Below are positions 44,959-53,885 of a stretch of 53,917 bases of DNA, piece by piece; position 1 is the first letter of the stretch, and every line of letters begins with the position of its first letter. The stretch covers positions 9,889-63,805 of the forward strand of contig PLJN01000016.1 in NCBI GenBank assembly GCA_003140235.1, read 5' to 3'. The translations under genes and the position numbers were made by a program. The notes below the pieces were generated by a model. The model was given only the letters and a program-made list of their open reading frames with translations, was not told the DNA's origin and did not search any database. Source of the stretch: Acidobacteriaceae bacterium (lineage in GTDB: Bacteria > Acidobacteriota > Terriglobia > Terriglobales > Acidobacteriaceae).

Positions 44959-46024
44959 CGTGGCTATAGGGTTCTCTCGCTACGCTCGGGACATACGTGG
45001 CGATCAGTTCATCCAGTTTACTCAGCAGTGCGCCATTCCCCTGGCGGGGATACGATTTCAGATGGTCCGCGTACTCAGGCAAGTTGAACAGGAACGATTC
45101 AACTCGTTCTTTGTTCAAGTCTTTCCAGTAGACGCCGTAGCTGGTCTTTTCGAGATGATACGCGTTCAATATCTGCTCGAACTGGTGTTTGACGGGGACG
45201 GCCAAATACGGCTTGCCGAGATACAGCGCTTCGCTTACCAGCGAAAAACCGGTGTTGGCGATGACCGCTTTACAGCCGGCCAGATCGCGCAGAAACTCTT
45301 CGAGGCCCGGTTTCTTGAACAGGATGTTGCCTTGTTGGCCGTCCTGGCCAAAACCATAAGCCACAAAACGGCAGCGGACTTTGCTCAGCAGTTTGGCAAG
45401 ATCAGCGGAAGGCGAGGTCACGTACACCAAAACGTTGTCGTCTTCCCATGGTTTGGTGTCGAGCACTTCCTGGCGCAGGATTGGTGGAAAGACAAACGTG
45501 TTGCTGCGCCGCGAACGCGCCGGGAAAAACGATGTGACCAGATACGCGTTGGCCCGCGGCGTCATCAAACGCACGAGCAGTTTGGCCGCAGCCATGTCGC
45601 GGGCGCAGTGGCGCGGACAGGGAATGTCGGTATTCGTCAGCGAGTGTTGGTTATCAATGGCGATGATCTGCAGCCGTTTGTGATGGCCAACATGGCACGA
45701 CAGCGGCTCGAAATCGGTAACCACCAGTTGTGTTCCCCATTCGTCCGCCAGCCTCATCAAGTGGGCAGAGCTTTTCATAGCACTTGGGGCGGTGATCAGG
45801 TTCTTGGCAAACGTACGCTTATAACGCACGCGGTTATTCACGTACGCCATGCGGAAGCCGTAGATTTCCGTTACGTCAAAGCTCTTGCTCAGGTTGGTGA
45901 GACCGCGGTCAAAGGACACTACGCGGACGTTGTGTCCCTTGTCTTGCAAATGCGAAATGACTTCTTTCGCCCGGGTCGAGTGTCCGGCGCCTTCGCCGTT
46001 GACTCCATAGAGAATGTTTGCCAT
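44942..46024 (-). CDS. Glycosyltransferase, GT28/MJ1255-like
   Basis: A 360-aa cytoplasmic GT-B-type glycosyltransferase. The N-terminal ANILYGVNGEGAGHSTRAKEVISHL is the glycine-rich acceptor region of the MJ1255/MurG-like group. The donor-binding C-terminal part is CKAVIANTGFSLVSEALYLGKPYLAVPVKHQFEQ. Donor and acceptor are unknown. It starts 24 bp after the carbonic-anhydrase-like gene and overlaps the PAP2 gene, fitting a membrane-glycolipid role, which remains inference. Confidence 0.88.
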   Translation of the reverse strand: MANILYGVNGEGAGHSTRAKEVISHLQDKGHNVRVVSFDRGLTNLSKSFDVTEIYGFRMAYVNNRVRYKRTFAKNLITAPSAMKSSAHLMRLADEWGTQLVVTDFEPLSCHVGHHKRLQIIAIDNQHSLTNTDIPCPRHCARDMAAAKLLVRLMTPRANAYLVTSFFPARSRRSNTFVFPPILRQEVLDTKPWEDDNVLVYVTSPSADLAKLLSKVRCRFVAYGFGQDGQQGNILFKKPGLEEFLRDLAGCKAVIANTGFSLVSEALYLGKPYLAVPVKHQFEQILNAYHLEKTSYGVYWKDLNKERVESFLFNLPEYADHLKSYPRQGNGALLSKLDELIATYVPSVAREPYSHDAART

Positions 46025-46048
46025 GTAGTTACTAGTCGTTCCCGCTGT

Positions 46049-46552
46049 TTACTTCGTCGAGGGCATCATCGTTCGAGTCGCCAAGCCCTCGTGGCCGGGC
46101 AGACCATCATGTTCGCCCAACTCCCAGACTCCTTCAAAGTCTACATAAAACGTTTTGACGGTCAATTCCGGAATGGCCGCCTTCAAGAATGCAGCAGCGC
46201 ATTGCAAGTGCGCCTGATGGTTTTTGATTTCTTTTTCGGTGTCATTGCCGAACGCGGCCAGACCACCGTAGGCGCCGCAGTCGGAGTGCAGCATCAGGAT
46301 TACCGTGTCCGTTCCGTGCAATTGCATGGACCAGCGAAGCTGTTCCAGCACGAACTGGCGGTCGCTCTCTTTGTCCGGCGCGGCCAGGCTCTTGGCTCCT
46401 CCGGCGATGCGGATGGGATCAGAGCGCACGATTCCAATACGTTTCATCAGCTTGCGCAAAGCGAGTTCAAAGCGGTGGTCATAGCACCACACGACAGCGG
46501 CATCACACTTGTACCGCTCGCGGGGCGAGGCGAAATGAAAGATTTTGTGCAT
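46049..46552 (-). CDS. Small beta-carbonic-anhydrase-like protein
   Basis: A 167-aa protein that keeps the metal-site pattern of beta-carbonic anhydrases. The C-x-D-x-R motif is CYDHRF (Cys23, Asp25, Arg27), and H-x-x-C is HSDCGAYGG (His89, Cys92). It is shorter than the usual 200-230 aa and lacks the N-terminal helix arm. It may be an active CO2 hydratase or a diverged zinc protein. It lies 20 bp after the Mo-subunit gene and 24 bp before the glycosyltransferase gene in one operon. Confidence 0.7.
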   Translation of the reverse strand: MHKIFHFASPRERYKCDAAVVWCYDHRFELALRKLMKRIGIVRSDPIRIAGGAKSLAAPDKESDRQFVLEQLRWSMQLHGTDTVILMLHSDCGAYGGLAAFGNDTEKEIKNHQAHLQCAAAFLKAAIPELTVKTFYVDFEGVWELGEHDGLPGHEGLATRTMMPSTK

Positions 46553-46572
46553 GGAGTTGGCCGTCAGGGTCC

Positions 46573-48723
46573 TTATCTTGCAGGTGATTGTAATGGAAGA
46601 GCTTGCGCCATGAGCGGCAATCCGCGTAGACGCACGCCGGTCGCGCTGAAAATGGCATTACCCACGGCGGGCGCGAGTCCCACAATGGGCGTCTCGCCCG
46701 CGCCAGCGGAGGGAACATCTTTTCTGTCAAGGAGTTCGACTTGAATCTCCGGAAGATCACGAAAACGGGGTACGCGGTAATCGCGAAAGTGCGGGTTGAG
46801 GATGCGGCCGTTGTCGAAGTGAATAGCCTCAAACAACGCGCCGCCAATCGCCTGTACAATCGCGCCGGACACCTGGTTGCGCAGTCCGTTGGGATTGACC
46901 ACGGCGCCGCAATCGAAGGCTGCGACCACTCGCGTGATCTTGACGTCGCCCGACGGGCCGGCAGTTACTTCGGCGCACATCGCGATGTAGCCGTTCTTTT
47001 CAAAACCACCGGCAATGCCAAAGCCACGGCCGGGCGTAGCTTGCTGCTTGCTCCAGCCAAAGCGCGCGGCGGCCGTTTCAAAGACCGCTCGCAGCCGGGG
47101 GTCGGCGATGTTCTTCAAACGGAACTGGAGCGAATCCATTTTGAGCAGTTGCGCCAGTTCGTCCATGTGGACTTCGCGCGCAAAATGGTTCGCCGTTGCC
47201 GCCAGCCCGCGATACGATCCCTGGCGCAGCGGCGAATCTGCCGGATGAAATTCAATCCGCTTGTTGGCGACGGTGTAGAACGTCTCAATGCCCGCAGGTC
47301 CGGAGTTGTAGTTGTGATATTCCCAGGCCGCCAGCGTACCGTCATCGTGGACGCCGCTTTTTATTTCAATCACGCCCGCGGGACGGAAGTAAGCCCAAGT
47401 GAATTCCTCTTCGCGCGTCCACACGAGTTTGACCGGCTTGCCGGTGGCTTTGGACAGACGCGCGGCTTCCACGGCGGCGTCTCCGGTGTGTTTGCCGCCG
47501 TACGCCGATCCTGTATCGGGCACGATGACTCGTACGCGATCGGTTGGGACATGAAAAGCCGTTGCCAGTTCCTCGCGTACGCCAAAGGGACGCTGCGTGC
47601 CCGTCCAAACTGTCAGCTTGTTGTCGGTCCACGCGGCCACGGCCGCGCGCGGTTCCAGGGGAGCGTGCGCGATGTAGGCTGCGGTATATATCTGGGAGAG
47701 CGTCTTCGTCGCCGATGCCATCCCCGCCTGGATCGAACCATTTTCGCGATTGCCATTTCCGCTATTGGCAGAGGCGCCCGGTGCTTTCAGATGGGCGAAC
47801 AACTCGGCTTCGGACACCTGTTGGGGAGCGTTCCACTGGGCCTGGATGGTTGCGAGCGCGGTGCTCGCCGTTTCCGAATCAGCAGCCGCAACGCCGACAA
47901 AATCGCCATCGCGCACAACTTTGACGCCGGGCATCTTTTCCGCGGCGCTGGAATCCAAGGAAACCAGCTTGGCGTTGAACGCCTTGGGACGGAGGACTTT
48001 GCCATACAGCATCCCAGGACGCGTGATGTCCGATGTGTATTGATGCGCGCCAGTCACGAATGCTTTGCCGTTAACTTTGGGAGATGCGGCGCCCGCGATG
48101 TGCCACTGCGACGCAGCGGCGACCGGTGCGTCGGGGCCAATGATTTTCACGAGCTTCTCGCCGTGGGTCAATTCGCCGTAGCTTATGTTTTTGCCGGACT
48201 TGGAATCAGTGACCGAGCCATTCGCCGCAGAGAGCTGGGCGCGGTCCACTTGCCAGCGCTGGGCCGCCAAATCCACCAGGGCTTCACGCGCACTGGCGGC
48301 AGCTTTGCGGAGCTGGGGACCCATGGTGGGCGTGGTGCGGCTGCCGAACGTGCCCATGTCAAAAGGAGTCAGATCGGTATCGCCCATCACCATCTCAACG
48401 GACGCCTCGGGCGTTCGCAGTTCTTCGGCAACTTGCTGGGTGAGCGAAGTGCGAATGTTCTGTCCCATTTCGACTTTGCCGGTAAACACCGTGACTTTTC
48501 CATTGGCGCCGATATGCAGCCACGAAGCTATGTCCGCGGGCGTTGCGTCTCCACTGGAGCGGCCGCGGCCCGACTGCTGGGACAGCAACGTTGGTGCGCA
48601 GACACCCACGACGATGCCGGCGCCAAGAAATTTAAACAAATCGCGACGGTTGACCTCAAACAGATGGCGGAGACGGTCCACAGCATGTTGCTCGAGTTCG
48701 GCGTTGAGCAGCTTGTCGGTCAT
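46573..48723 (-). CDS. Molybdenum hydroxylase, large (Mo-cofactor) subunit, Tat-type
   Basis: A 716-aa member of the xanthine-oxidase family, isoquinoline-1-oxidoreductase/aldehyde-dehydrogenase (IorB) branch. The N-terminus [17 protein letters not shown] is a Tat-like export signal. Cofactor-site segments include [84 protein letters not shown] and the catalytic Glu in [19 protein letters not shown]. The start overlaps the stop of the Fe-S subunit gene (4-bp overlap). The substrate may be an aldehyde or N-heterocycle; sequence alone does not decide. No FAD subunit is present, as is usual for IorAB. Confidence 0.92.
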   Translation of the reverse strand: MTDKLLNAELEQHAVDRLRHLFEVNRRDLFKFLGAGIVVGVCAPTLLSQQSGRGRSSGDATPADIASWLHIGANGKVTVFTGKVEMGQNIRTSLTQQVAEELRTPEASVEMVMGDTDLTPFDMGTFGSRTTPTMGPQLRKAAASAREALVDLAAQRWQVDRAQLSAANGSVTDSKSGKNISYGELTHGEKLVKIIGPDAPVAAASQWHIAGAASPKVNGKAFVTGAHQYTSDITRPGMLYGKVLRPKAFNAKLVSLDSSAAEKMPGVKVVRDGDFVGVAAADSETASTALATIQAQWNAPQQVSEAELFAHLKAPGASANSGNGNRENGSIQAGMASATKTLSQIYTAAYIAHAPLEPRAAVAAWTDNKLTVWTGTQRPFGVREELATAFHVPTDRVRVIVPDTGSAYGGKHTGDAAVEAARLSKATGKPVKLVWTREEEFTWAYFRPAGVIEIKSGVHDDGTLAAWEYHNYNSGPAGIETFYTVANKRIEFHPADSPLRQGSYRGLAATANHFAREVHMDELAQLLKMDSLQFRLKNIADPRLRAVFETAAARFGWSKQQATPGRGFGIAGGFEKNGYIAMCAEVTAGPSGDVKITRVVAAFDCGAVVNPNGLRNQVSGAIVQAIGGALFEAIHFDNGRILNPHFRDYRVPRFRDLPEIQVELLDRKDVPSAGAGETPIVGLAPAVGNAIFSATGVRLRGLPLMAQALPLQSPAR

Positions 48724-49193
48724 TTCTTGGCTTCCCCAGCCGCGGCCCTATGGATCGCGGCCGCAATGCGGGGATACGTCCCGCAGCGGCAGATGTTACC
48801 GCTCATATGCTGCACAATTTCTTCGTCGGAGGGAGCAGGATTGGTGCTGAGCAGAGCATGGGCCGACATGATCATGCCCGGAGTGCAATACCCGCACTGG
48901 AAGGCTTCTTCGTCCAAGAACGCCTGCTGCACGGGGTGCAAGCCGCCATTATAGGACAGAGCTTCAATCGTCTGGATTTTTTTGCCTGCCACCGAAGCGG
49001 CGGGAGTGCGACAAGAGCGGACGGCACGGCCATCGAGTAATACGGTGCAAGCGCCGCACTGGCCTTCGCCGCAGCCGTATTTGGTGCCGGTCAGTCCGAG
49101 GTCGGTCCGCAACACCCACAAGAGCGGGCGGTTGCCGTCCACGTCCAACTGGACAGGCTTGTCGTTGAGTTTGAAAGCAATCGTGTCGGCCAT
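48720..49193 (-). CDS. Molybdenum hydroxylase small [2Fe-2S] subunit
   Basis: A 157-aa iron-sulfur protein that passes electrons from the molybdenum site. The plant-type cluster motif is [16 protein letters not shown] and the C-terminal cluster is [17 protein letters not shown] with [11 protein letters not shown]. The start at MADTIAFKL (49193) is preceded by GGAGG about eight bases upstream. It is the first gene of the five-gene reverse-strand operon. The reverse-strand upstream region from 49206 probably carries its promoter, but no clear pair of boxes is seen. Confidence 0.94.
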   Translation of the reverse strand: MADTIAFKLNDKPVQLDVDGNRPLLWVLRTDLGLTGTKYGCGEGQCGACTVLLDGRAVRSCRTPAASVAGKKIQTIEALSYNGGLHPVQQAFLDEEAFQCGYCTPGMIMSAHALLSTNPAPSDEEIVQHMSGNICRCGTYPRIAAAIHRAAAGEAKK

Positions 49194-49278
49194 GTTGTCC
49201 TCCAATTCAAGGATATTTGTTTACACATTACACCGCGTTGGGAATTTATATTGGTTGTTCTTTAACCTAATTTGTCCG

Positions 49279-49309
49279 GCTGTCAAATGGTAATTGTTGA
49301 CAGCTTTTT
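49279..49309 (+). terminator. Hairpin with T-run in the gap before mutS
   Basis: GCTGTCAA (49279-49286) and TTGACAGC (49297-49304) form a perfect 8-bp stem with a 10-base loop, followed directly by TTTTT. On the + strand it looks like an intrinsic terminator, yet no + strand gene precedes it in this window. It may belong to a gene absent from this side of the junction or serve as a palindromic operator. The 169-bp gap 49206-49374 holds nothing else I can name. Confidence 0.45.
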
Positions 49310-49374
49310 CCGCTCATCGCGGCAGAGTAAAAATTCGTTTCGACCTTGCGGAAATTTCCGCCTAACTTCCCGTG

Positions 49375-52047
49375 ATGGCCAGTGCCGAAACCCAACTCAC
49401 GCCGATGATGACGCAGTATCGCCGCATCAAAGCCGAACTGCCCAAGGACGCGCTGCTGCTCTTCCGGCTCGGCGATTTTTACGAGATGTTTTTTGAGGAC
49501 GCCAAAGACGGCTCGCAACTCCTCAATCTTTCGCTCACCGCGCGCAACGGCATTCCCATGTGCGGTCTGCCGTTCCACGCGGCGAACAATTACGTCGCCC
49601 GCATCCTCAAGGCCGGCCGCAAGGTTGCCATCTGCGACCAGACCGAGGAAGCCAGGCCCGGCAAGCTCGTCACTCGCGAGGTCACGCAAATCCTCTCGCC
49701 CGGCACGCACTTCGACGAACGGATGCTCGTCGCCGAGCGCAACAACTTTCTTGCCGCAATTTGTCCGTCGGGGAAAATCTTCGGACTCGCGCTGGTGGAT
49801 TTGACGACCGGCGATTTCCTGACCACGGAATTGGAAAACGATTCCGCGCTGCTCGCTGAACTGGAACGGCTGCGCCCGGCGGAAATTCTCTTGCCGATTG
49901 ACGCAACCGCCGTCCGCGATTCATTGCGCGGTTCGTTCAAAATCTTGAGTGGCTACGATGACTGGACGTTCGCGCCTGAAACCGCGCTTTACACGGTGCG
50001 CGACCATTTCAAGGTCGCATCGCTCGACGGCTTTGGGCTGAAGGATCGCCCTGCAGCCATCGGTGCGGCGGGCGGAGCGTTGCATTACCTCGTCCATAAT
50101 CTGCGGCGCGATGTGAAGCATCTCACGCGGCTCTCGTTTTATTGTCGCAACGATTTCCTGGCGCTCGATTACATCACGCTGCGGCATCTGGAGATTCTCG
50201 AACCGCTCCACCACGACGCTCCACGGAACTCGTCACTCTATGGCGCGCTGAACAAAACCGTCACGCCAATGGGCGCGCGGCTTTTGCGCAGTTGGCTCTC
50301 GCAACCGCTCGCTTCCGTGGAACCGATCCGCCGCCGGCAGGACGCGGTGCAGACGTTCATCGAGAATTCACCCGGCCTCGACCGTTTCCGCGCCCAGCTC
50401 ACGAGCGTCCGCGATTTGGAGCGCACCCTGGGGCGCTTAAGTTCGGGCAGCGGAAATGCGCGCGATCTCGGCGCGTTGCGTGCGGCGCTCGAAAAGATTC
50501 CAACAGTCAAGAGCATCCTCGCTGCTTTGGAGCGCGGTGACTCGTCACCGCCTTTCACAGTTGGCGACTTGTCGGCAGCGGCGGCGCGACCAGTCGCGCC
50601 GCAGGAAAGCGCAGACAATTCTGCCCATTCCACATCACTGGTCGCCGATCTCACCAGTCAACTCTCCGAAGCGCCCGACCTCGTCGAGTTGATTTCGCAC
50701 GCCATCGTGGACGAACCGCCGCTGGCGGTGAAGGAGGGTGGCATGATCCGCGACGGTTTCAGCACCGACCTCGATGAACTCCGCAACGCCCAACGCGGCG
50801 GCAAGGATTGGATCGCCAAGTTGCAGACGGACGAAATCAGCGCCACCGGCATCACGTCGCTCAAGGTGCGGTTCAATTCCGTCTTCGGCTACTACATCGA
50901 AGTCACCAGGTCAAACCTCGACAAGGTCCCGCCGCATTACATCCGCAAGCAGACGGTCGCGAACGGCGAACGCTACATCACGCCCGAGTTGAAGGACATG
51001 GAAGGCAAAATCCTCGGCGCGGAGGAGCGCAGCGTGAAGCTGGAATACGAACTCTTCCAGCGCGTGCGCGAAGAAGTATTGGCGCAGATGGCGCGCATTC
51101 AGCAGAGTGCTTCCGTACTGGCACAGTTGGATGTGCTGGCTTCGTTTGCGGAAACGGCGAGGTTGCACAACTATTGTCGCCCACAGGTTGGCGGTGAAGG
51201 CGTGCTGCAAATTCGCGATGGCCGGCATCCGGTGTTGGAGCAGCAATTGGTAGATGAACGGTTTGTGCCGAATGATACGGGGATGGCTTCCTCGGAGCGC
51301 GGCCTTCAGGCCGCTTCAACGTCCGAAAGCGATGGCTCGGTGAAGCAGCCTGAAGGCCGCGCTCCGCAGATTGCCCTCATCACCGGGCCGAACATGGCGG
51401 GCAAATCCACTTACATCCGGCAGGTGGCGTTGCTGGCGTTGCTCGCGCACACGGGAAGTTTCGTTCCGGCGGCCGAGGCGCGCATTGATCTGGTGGACCG
51501 CATCTTCACGCGCATCGGCGCGAGCGATGACCTGGCGCGCGGGCAATCCACCTTCATGGTCGAGATGACCGAGACGGCGAACATCCTCAACAACGCCACG
51601 CCGCGCAGCCTCATTGTGCTCGATGAAATCGGACGCGGCACGAGCACGTTTGACGGCTTGAGTCTCGCGTGGAGCATCGTCGAGCATCTGCACAACGCGG
51701 TTGGCGCGAAGACGCTGTTCGCCACGCACTATCACGAGCTGACCGAACTGGCCGGGCGGTTGCCGCGATTGAAGAATTTCAACGTCGCCGTGCGCGAGTG
51801 GCACGACTCGATTGTGTTCCTGCGCAAAATCGTCGAGGGCGGCACGGACAAAAGCTACGGCATCCAGGTCGCACGACTGGCCGGTGTGCCGAAGGAAGTC
51901 TTGGAACGCGCGAAACAAATCTTGATCAACCTCGAAGAATCCGAACTCACGCCGGAAGGCAACGTGCGCCAAGCTCGCCGCCAGCAGGACCGCGACAAGC
52001 TCAAGCAACTCGCCCCGCCGCCGCAGATGGATTTGTTTGGCAGGTGA
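49375..52047 (+). CDS. mutS: DNA mismatch repair protein MutS
   Basis: An 890-aa mismatch-recognition ATPase. The N-terminal mismatch motif RLGDFYEMFFEDA has the Phe-x-Glu wedge (Phe35, Glu37). The clamp and core domains follow. Walker A is TGPNMAGKSTYIRQ (from about residue 670), then come IGASDDLARGQSTFMVEM and Walker B LIVLDEIGRGTSTFDGLSLAW, ATHYHELTEL, and the C-terminal PPPQMDLFG tag. About 25 residues at about 640-664 (SSERGLQAASTS...KQPEGRAP) are an insertion encoded by an inverted repeat. ATG at 49375 has no Shine-Dalgarno site. Wording of the N-terminus resembles verrucomicrobial MutS. Confidence 0.95.
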   Translation: MASAETQLTPMMTQYRRIKAELPKDALLLFRLGDFYEMFFEDAKDGSQLLNLSLTARNGIPMCGLPFHAANNYVARILKAGRKVAICDQTEEARPGKLVTREVTQILSPGTHFDERMLVAERNNFLAAICPSGKIFGLALVDLTTGDFLTTELENDSALLAELERLRPAEILLPIDATAVRDSLRGSFKILSGYDDWTFAPETALYTVRDHFKVASLDGFGLKDRPAAIGAAGGALHYLVHNLRRDVKHLTRLSFYCRNDFLALDYITLRHLEILEPLHHDAPRNSSLYGALNKTVTPMGARLLRSWLSQPLASVEPIRRRQDAVQTFIENSPGLDRFRAQLTSVRDLERTLGRLSSGSGNARDLGALRAALEKIPTVKSILAALERGDSSPPFTVGDLSAAAARPVAPQESADNSAHSTSLVADLTSQLSEAPDLVELISHAIVDEPPLAVKEGGMIRDGFSTDLDELRNAQRGGKDWIAKLQTDEISATGITSLKVRFNSVFGYYIEVTRSNLDKVPPHYIRKQTVANGERYITPELKDMEGKILGAEERSVKLEYELFQRVREEVLAQMARIQQSASVLAQLDVLASFAETARLHNYCRPQVGGEGVLQIRDGRHPVLEQQLVDERFVPNDTGMASSERGLQAASTSESDGSVKQPEGRAPQIALITGPNMAGKSTYIRQVALLALLAHTGSFVPAAEARIDLVDRIFTRIGASDDLARGQSTFMVEMTETANILNNATPRSLIVLDEIGRGTSTFDGLSLAWSIVEHLHNAVGAKTLFATHYHELTELAGRLPRLKNFNVAVREWHDSIVFLRKIVEGGTDKSYGIQVARLAGVPKEVLERAKQILINLEESELTPEGNVRQARRQQDRDKLKQLAPPPQMDLFGR
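51293..51366. repeat. In-frame palindromic insertion within mutS
   Basis: A left arm of 26 bp (51293-51318, beginning CGGAGCGCGGCCTTCAGGC) and a right arm (51341-51366, ending GCCGCGCTCCG) are inverted repeats with one mismatch and a 22-bp loop. The insertion keeps the frame and sits between the connector region and Walker A. Palindromes with this GCGGCCTTCAGG core are familiar to me from Verrucomicrobia genomes. Confidence 0.85.
51981..52040 (+). repeat. mutS 3'-end segment, original of a 60-bp duplication
   Basis: This segment, from CCAGCAGGAC to GGATTTGTTTGG, recurs at 52685-52744 with only three differences out of 60 bases. Here it is the in-frame end of mutS (QQDRDKLKQLAPPPQMDLFG). Confidence 0.9.
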
Positions 52048-52048
52048 T

Positions 52049-52630
52049 TCACTGCAAGTGGTGACTGGGAATTGAGCAAGTGGTGGCTTGGCCAACCGAA
52101 GCAATTGTGTAAGTACCATTGACGGGACATTTGAGAGATTTACCACCATCTCTGCCGAAATAAGGCTTCAAGTCATCCATCGTAGGAGTTTCTGTTTGCG
52201 CCTTTTTATGTTCCAAAGCCCATTGCTGTTTTGCGCCTTCAATCTGCATCAAATAATTGTTGCACGTATTTTGTTCCGCAATAGTGCGCGATTTCAAATA
52301 ATACGGGATTGCGATAGGCAAAAGCAGAACACAAAGCCCGATGCTGACATAGCCTGTAATCAGTCCGTTCCGGGCAACTTTTTCGCCTGTGAATCGTCCG
52401 AAGGAATGTTTAATTCTTAATCGGGCAATGTGTCCACAGATGACGGCGGGGATAGCGAACAGCGGGCCGATGCAAAGGAATCCAACAGACAGGCTGCCGA
52501 AAACCAGACTCGTGACCGCGAGGCGGGAAAGCTTGGGTTGCGTTCCCTGGTCCGGTGGAGGGACGTCGTTCACAGTTTTCTTTGATTCGCTTCGATTTCT
52601 CAGGCTGACCGAGCATGGCCAGACGCGCAT
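52049..52630 (-). CDS. DUF4190 / pilin-like membrane protein
   Basis: A 193-aa protein. Residues about 35-75 form the DUF4190-type double membrane helix (LAVTSLVFGSLSVGFLCIGPLFAIPAVICGHIA, then GLITGYVSIGLCVLLLPIAIPYYL). The C-terminal part (NNYLMQIEGAKQQWALEHKKAQTETPTMDDLKPYFGRDGGKSLKCPVNGTYTI) resembles pseudopilin-type domains common in Verrucomicrobia and Planctomycetes. Start may be ATG 52630 or GTG 52573; neither has a clear ribosome binding site. It is convergent with mutS and lies between the two copies of the mutS 3' end. Confidence 0.75.
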   Translation of the reverse strand: MRVWPCSVSLRNRSESKKTVNDVPPPDQGTQPKLSRLAVTSLVFGSLSVGFLCIGPLFAIPAVICGHIARLRIKHSFGRFTGEKVARNGLITGYVSIGLCVLLLPIAIPYYLKSRTIAEQNTCNNYLMQIEGAKQQWALEHKKAQTETPTMDDLKPYFGRDGGKSLKCPVNGTYTIASVGQATTCSIPSHHLQ

Positions 52631-52684
52631 TATTGTTCAACGAAGTTTCTTTGCGGGTCTCTGCGGTACGAAGTACCCACGTCC

Positions 52685-52744
52685 CCAGCAGGACTGCGAC
52701 AAACTCAAGCAACTCGCTCCGCCGCCGCAGATGGATTTGTTTGG
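52685..52744 (+). repeat. Duplicate of the mutS 3' end
   Basis: 57 of 60 bases match 51981-52040, including CAGATGGATTTGTTTGG, and here a TAA follows one codon later. No mutS frame leads into it, so it is a remnant. It brackets the DUF4190 gene with the true mutS end and suggests that this gene was added by a duplicative recombination event. Confidence 0.85.
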
Positions 52745-52841
52745 GTAATTCGGTTCGCTGGCGTCGCGCCAAAAGTCGCGTAGCCTGCCGAAAATGGCCG
52801 ACATAAAAGTTGCAATGATTAGCCGCATTCCGATCCATTAC

Positions 52842-53723
52842 TCAAACGACAAACCGTGGCTCATGGACGGTGGCGGTGGAGTGTTTGCGAAGCAGTTCCA
52901 CAAACTTTGCCAGTCCGCGTTTCTCATCCGTCCCCAGATGATAGTGGATGTGCCAGCCCAGATAATCCTTGCGAAACTCGTAGTCGTATTCCGAACGGTC
53001 ATGAACGATGGCATCCAATGTATCCAGGCCAAAATTTTTCGCTTCGCGCAGTTGCCGCCGCAATGTCGCGTTATCGATGCCTCGCCGCAACGCCCAGACG
53101 GCATAGACAAACGGGAGACGGGTCAGCTCAGACCAGGCCGCGCCCAAGTCCCAGATTTCGTGTGCGGGTGCCGCCCGTAAAAAATCAATCGCCGGGTCGC
53201 CGATGAGCAGCGCGTAATCTGGCATGGCGGCGAACTCATAACTCGCCAACGGCTTAAACTCGGGACGTAATCCACGTTCCGCCAATAAGACGCGCAACAG
53301 ATGCACGCTCGTCAGCGACGCCGGGTCGCAATAAATTTCCCGCGCCTCCTCCAGCGGACCTCGATGCGCCAGAAAAACGCTTTTGACTTCGCCGAGCGAC
53401 GCCACCGCGATGCCGTCCAGCACGTCGTACGCGTCGTTGAGCAAAACCTCCGTCACACTGACGAGTGCCGCGTCCACCTCGTTGGCCCGCAACATTTCCG
53501 CGAGTTTCGAGGGTGTGGCGAAAATCACTTCACTCTCCAACCCGCGCGTCAATGGCACCGCATTCAAATACCGCACCGAGCCGACGCGGAACGGCGCGAG
53601 CGATTGTTCGAGGCTGGTCTCGCGCTGATGATTCAACGTCCGCTGGTCGCGCTCGGCGCGCTTGGCCAGTTGCTCCACCGAATCCGGGGCGGCCATGCGG
53701 AGTTTGGGAATGTCGTCAGTCAT
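52842..53723 (-). CDS. mqnA: MqnA, chorismate dehydratase-like, menaquinone futalosine pathway
   Basis: A 293-aa enzyme of the periplasmic-binding-protein fold that makes 3-enolpyruvyl-benzoate from chorismate, the first step of the futalosine route. Landmarks are RVGSVRYLNAVPLTRGLE, the segment ANEVDAALVSVTEVLLND, IYCDPASLTSVHLLRVLLAERG, DYALLIGDPAIDFL and WDLGAAWSELTRLPFVYAVWALRRG. The ATG at 53723 gives the expected N-terminus; the longer frame upstream is not conserved in character. It has no clear ribosome binding site. An N-terminal extension of about 45 aa (MTDDIPKL...) precedes the core. Confidence 0.9.
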   Translation of the reverse strand: MTDDIPKLRMAAPDSVEQLAKRAERDQRTLNHQRETSLEQSLAPFRVGSVRYLNAVPLTRGLESEVIFATPSKLAEMLRANEVDAALVSVTEVLLNDAYDVLDGIAVASLGEVKSVFLAHRGPLEEAREIYCDPASLTSVHLLRVLLAERGLRPEFKPLASYEFAAMPDYALLIGDPAIDFLRAAPAHEIWDLGAAWSELTRLPFVYAVWALRRGIDNATLRRQLREAKNFGLDTLDAIVHDRSEYDYEFRKDYLGWHIHYHLGTDEKRGLAKFVELLRKHSTATVHEPRFVV

Positions 53724-53739
53724 GCGCGCAAACTCTAAT

Positions 53740-53770
53740 GCAAAGCCGCAAAGCCGCAAAGCCGCAAAGG
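53740..53770. repeat. 8-bp tandem repeat upstream of mqnA
   Basis: GCAAAGCC is repeated three times and followed by GCAAAGG. It lies 17-47 bp before the mqnA start on the reverse strand, so changes in copy number could affect expression. Confidence 0.8.
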
Positions 53771-53885
53771 TAGTGCAGGCCAAGCTACAACTGGGCTGGA
53801 GGTTTTGGAAAATTGCTTGGTGACAAAAATTCCGCTCCGGTCCGCCTTCACCTCCGGCTACGGCGCGACCGGGTTGTTGTAGCGT

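Noticed and set aside
44612-46744. 710-codon + strand frame opposite the PAP2, glycosyltransferase and carbonic-anhydrase-like genes
   Set aside because: It spans several conserved reverse-strand genes and has no recognisable motif; it is a shadow of high GC content.
46741-48954. 737-codon + strand frame opposite the Mo-hydroxylase genes
   Set aside because: It is antisense to a clearly conserved oxidoreductase and shows repetitive Arg/Gly/His composition without domains.
52794-53180. Small + strand frame beginning ATGGCCGACATAAAAG near the end of mqnA
   Set aside because: The first residues look plausible, but nearly all of it is antisense to mqnA and no family is recognised. At most it is a gene remnant.
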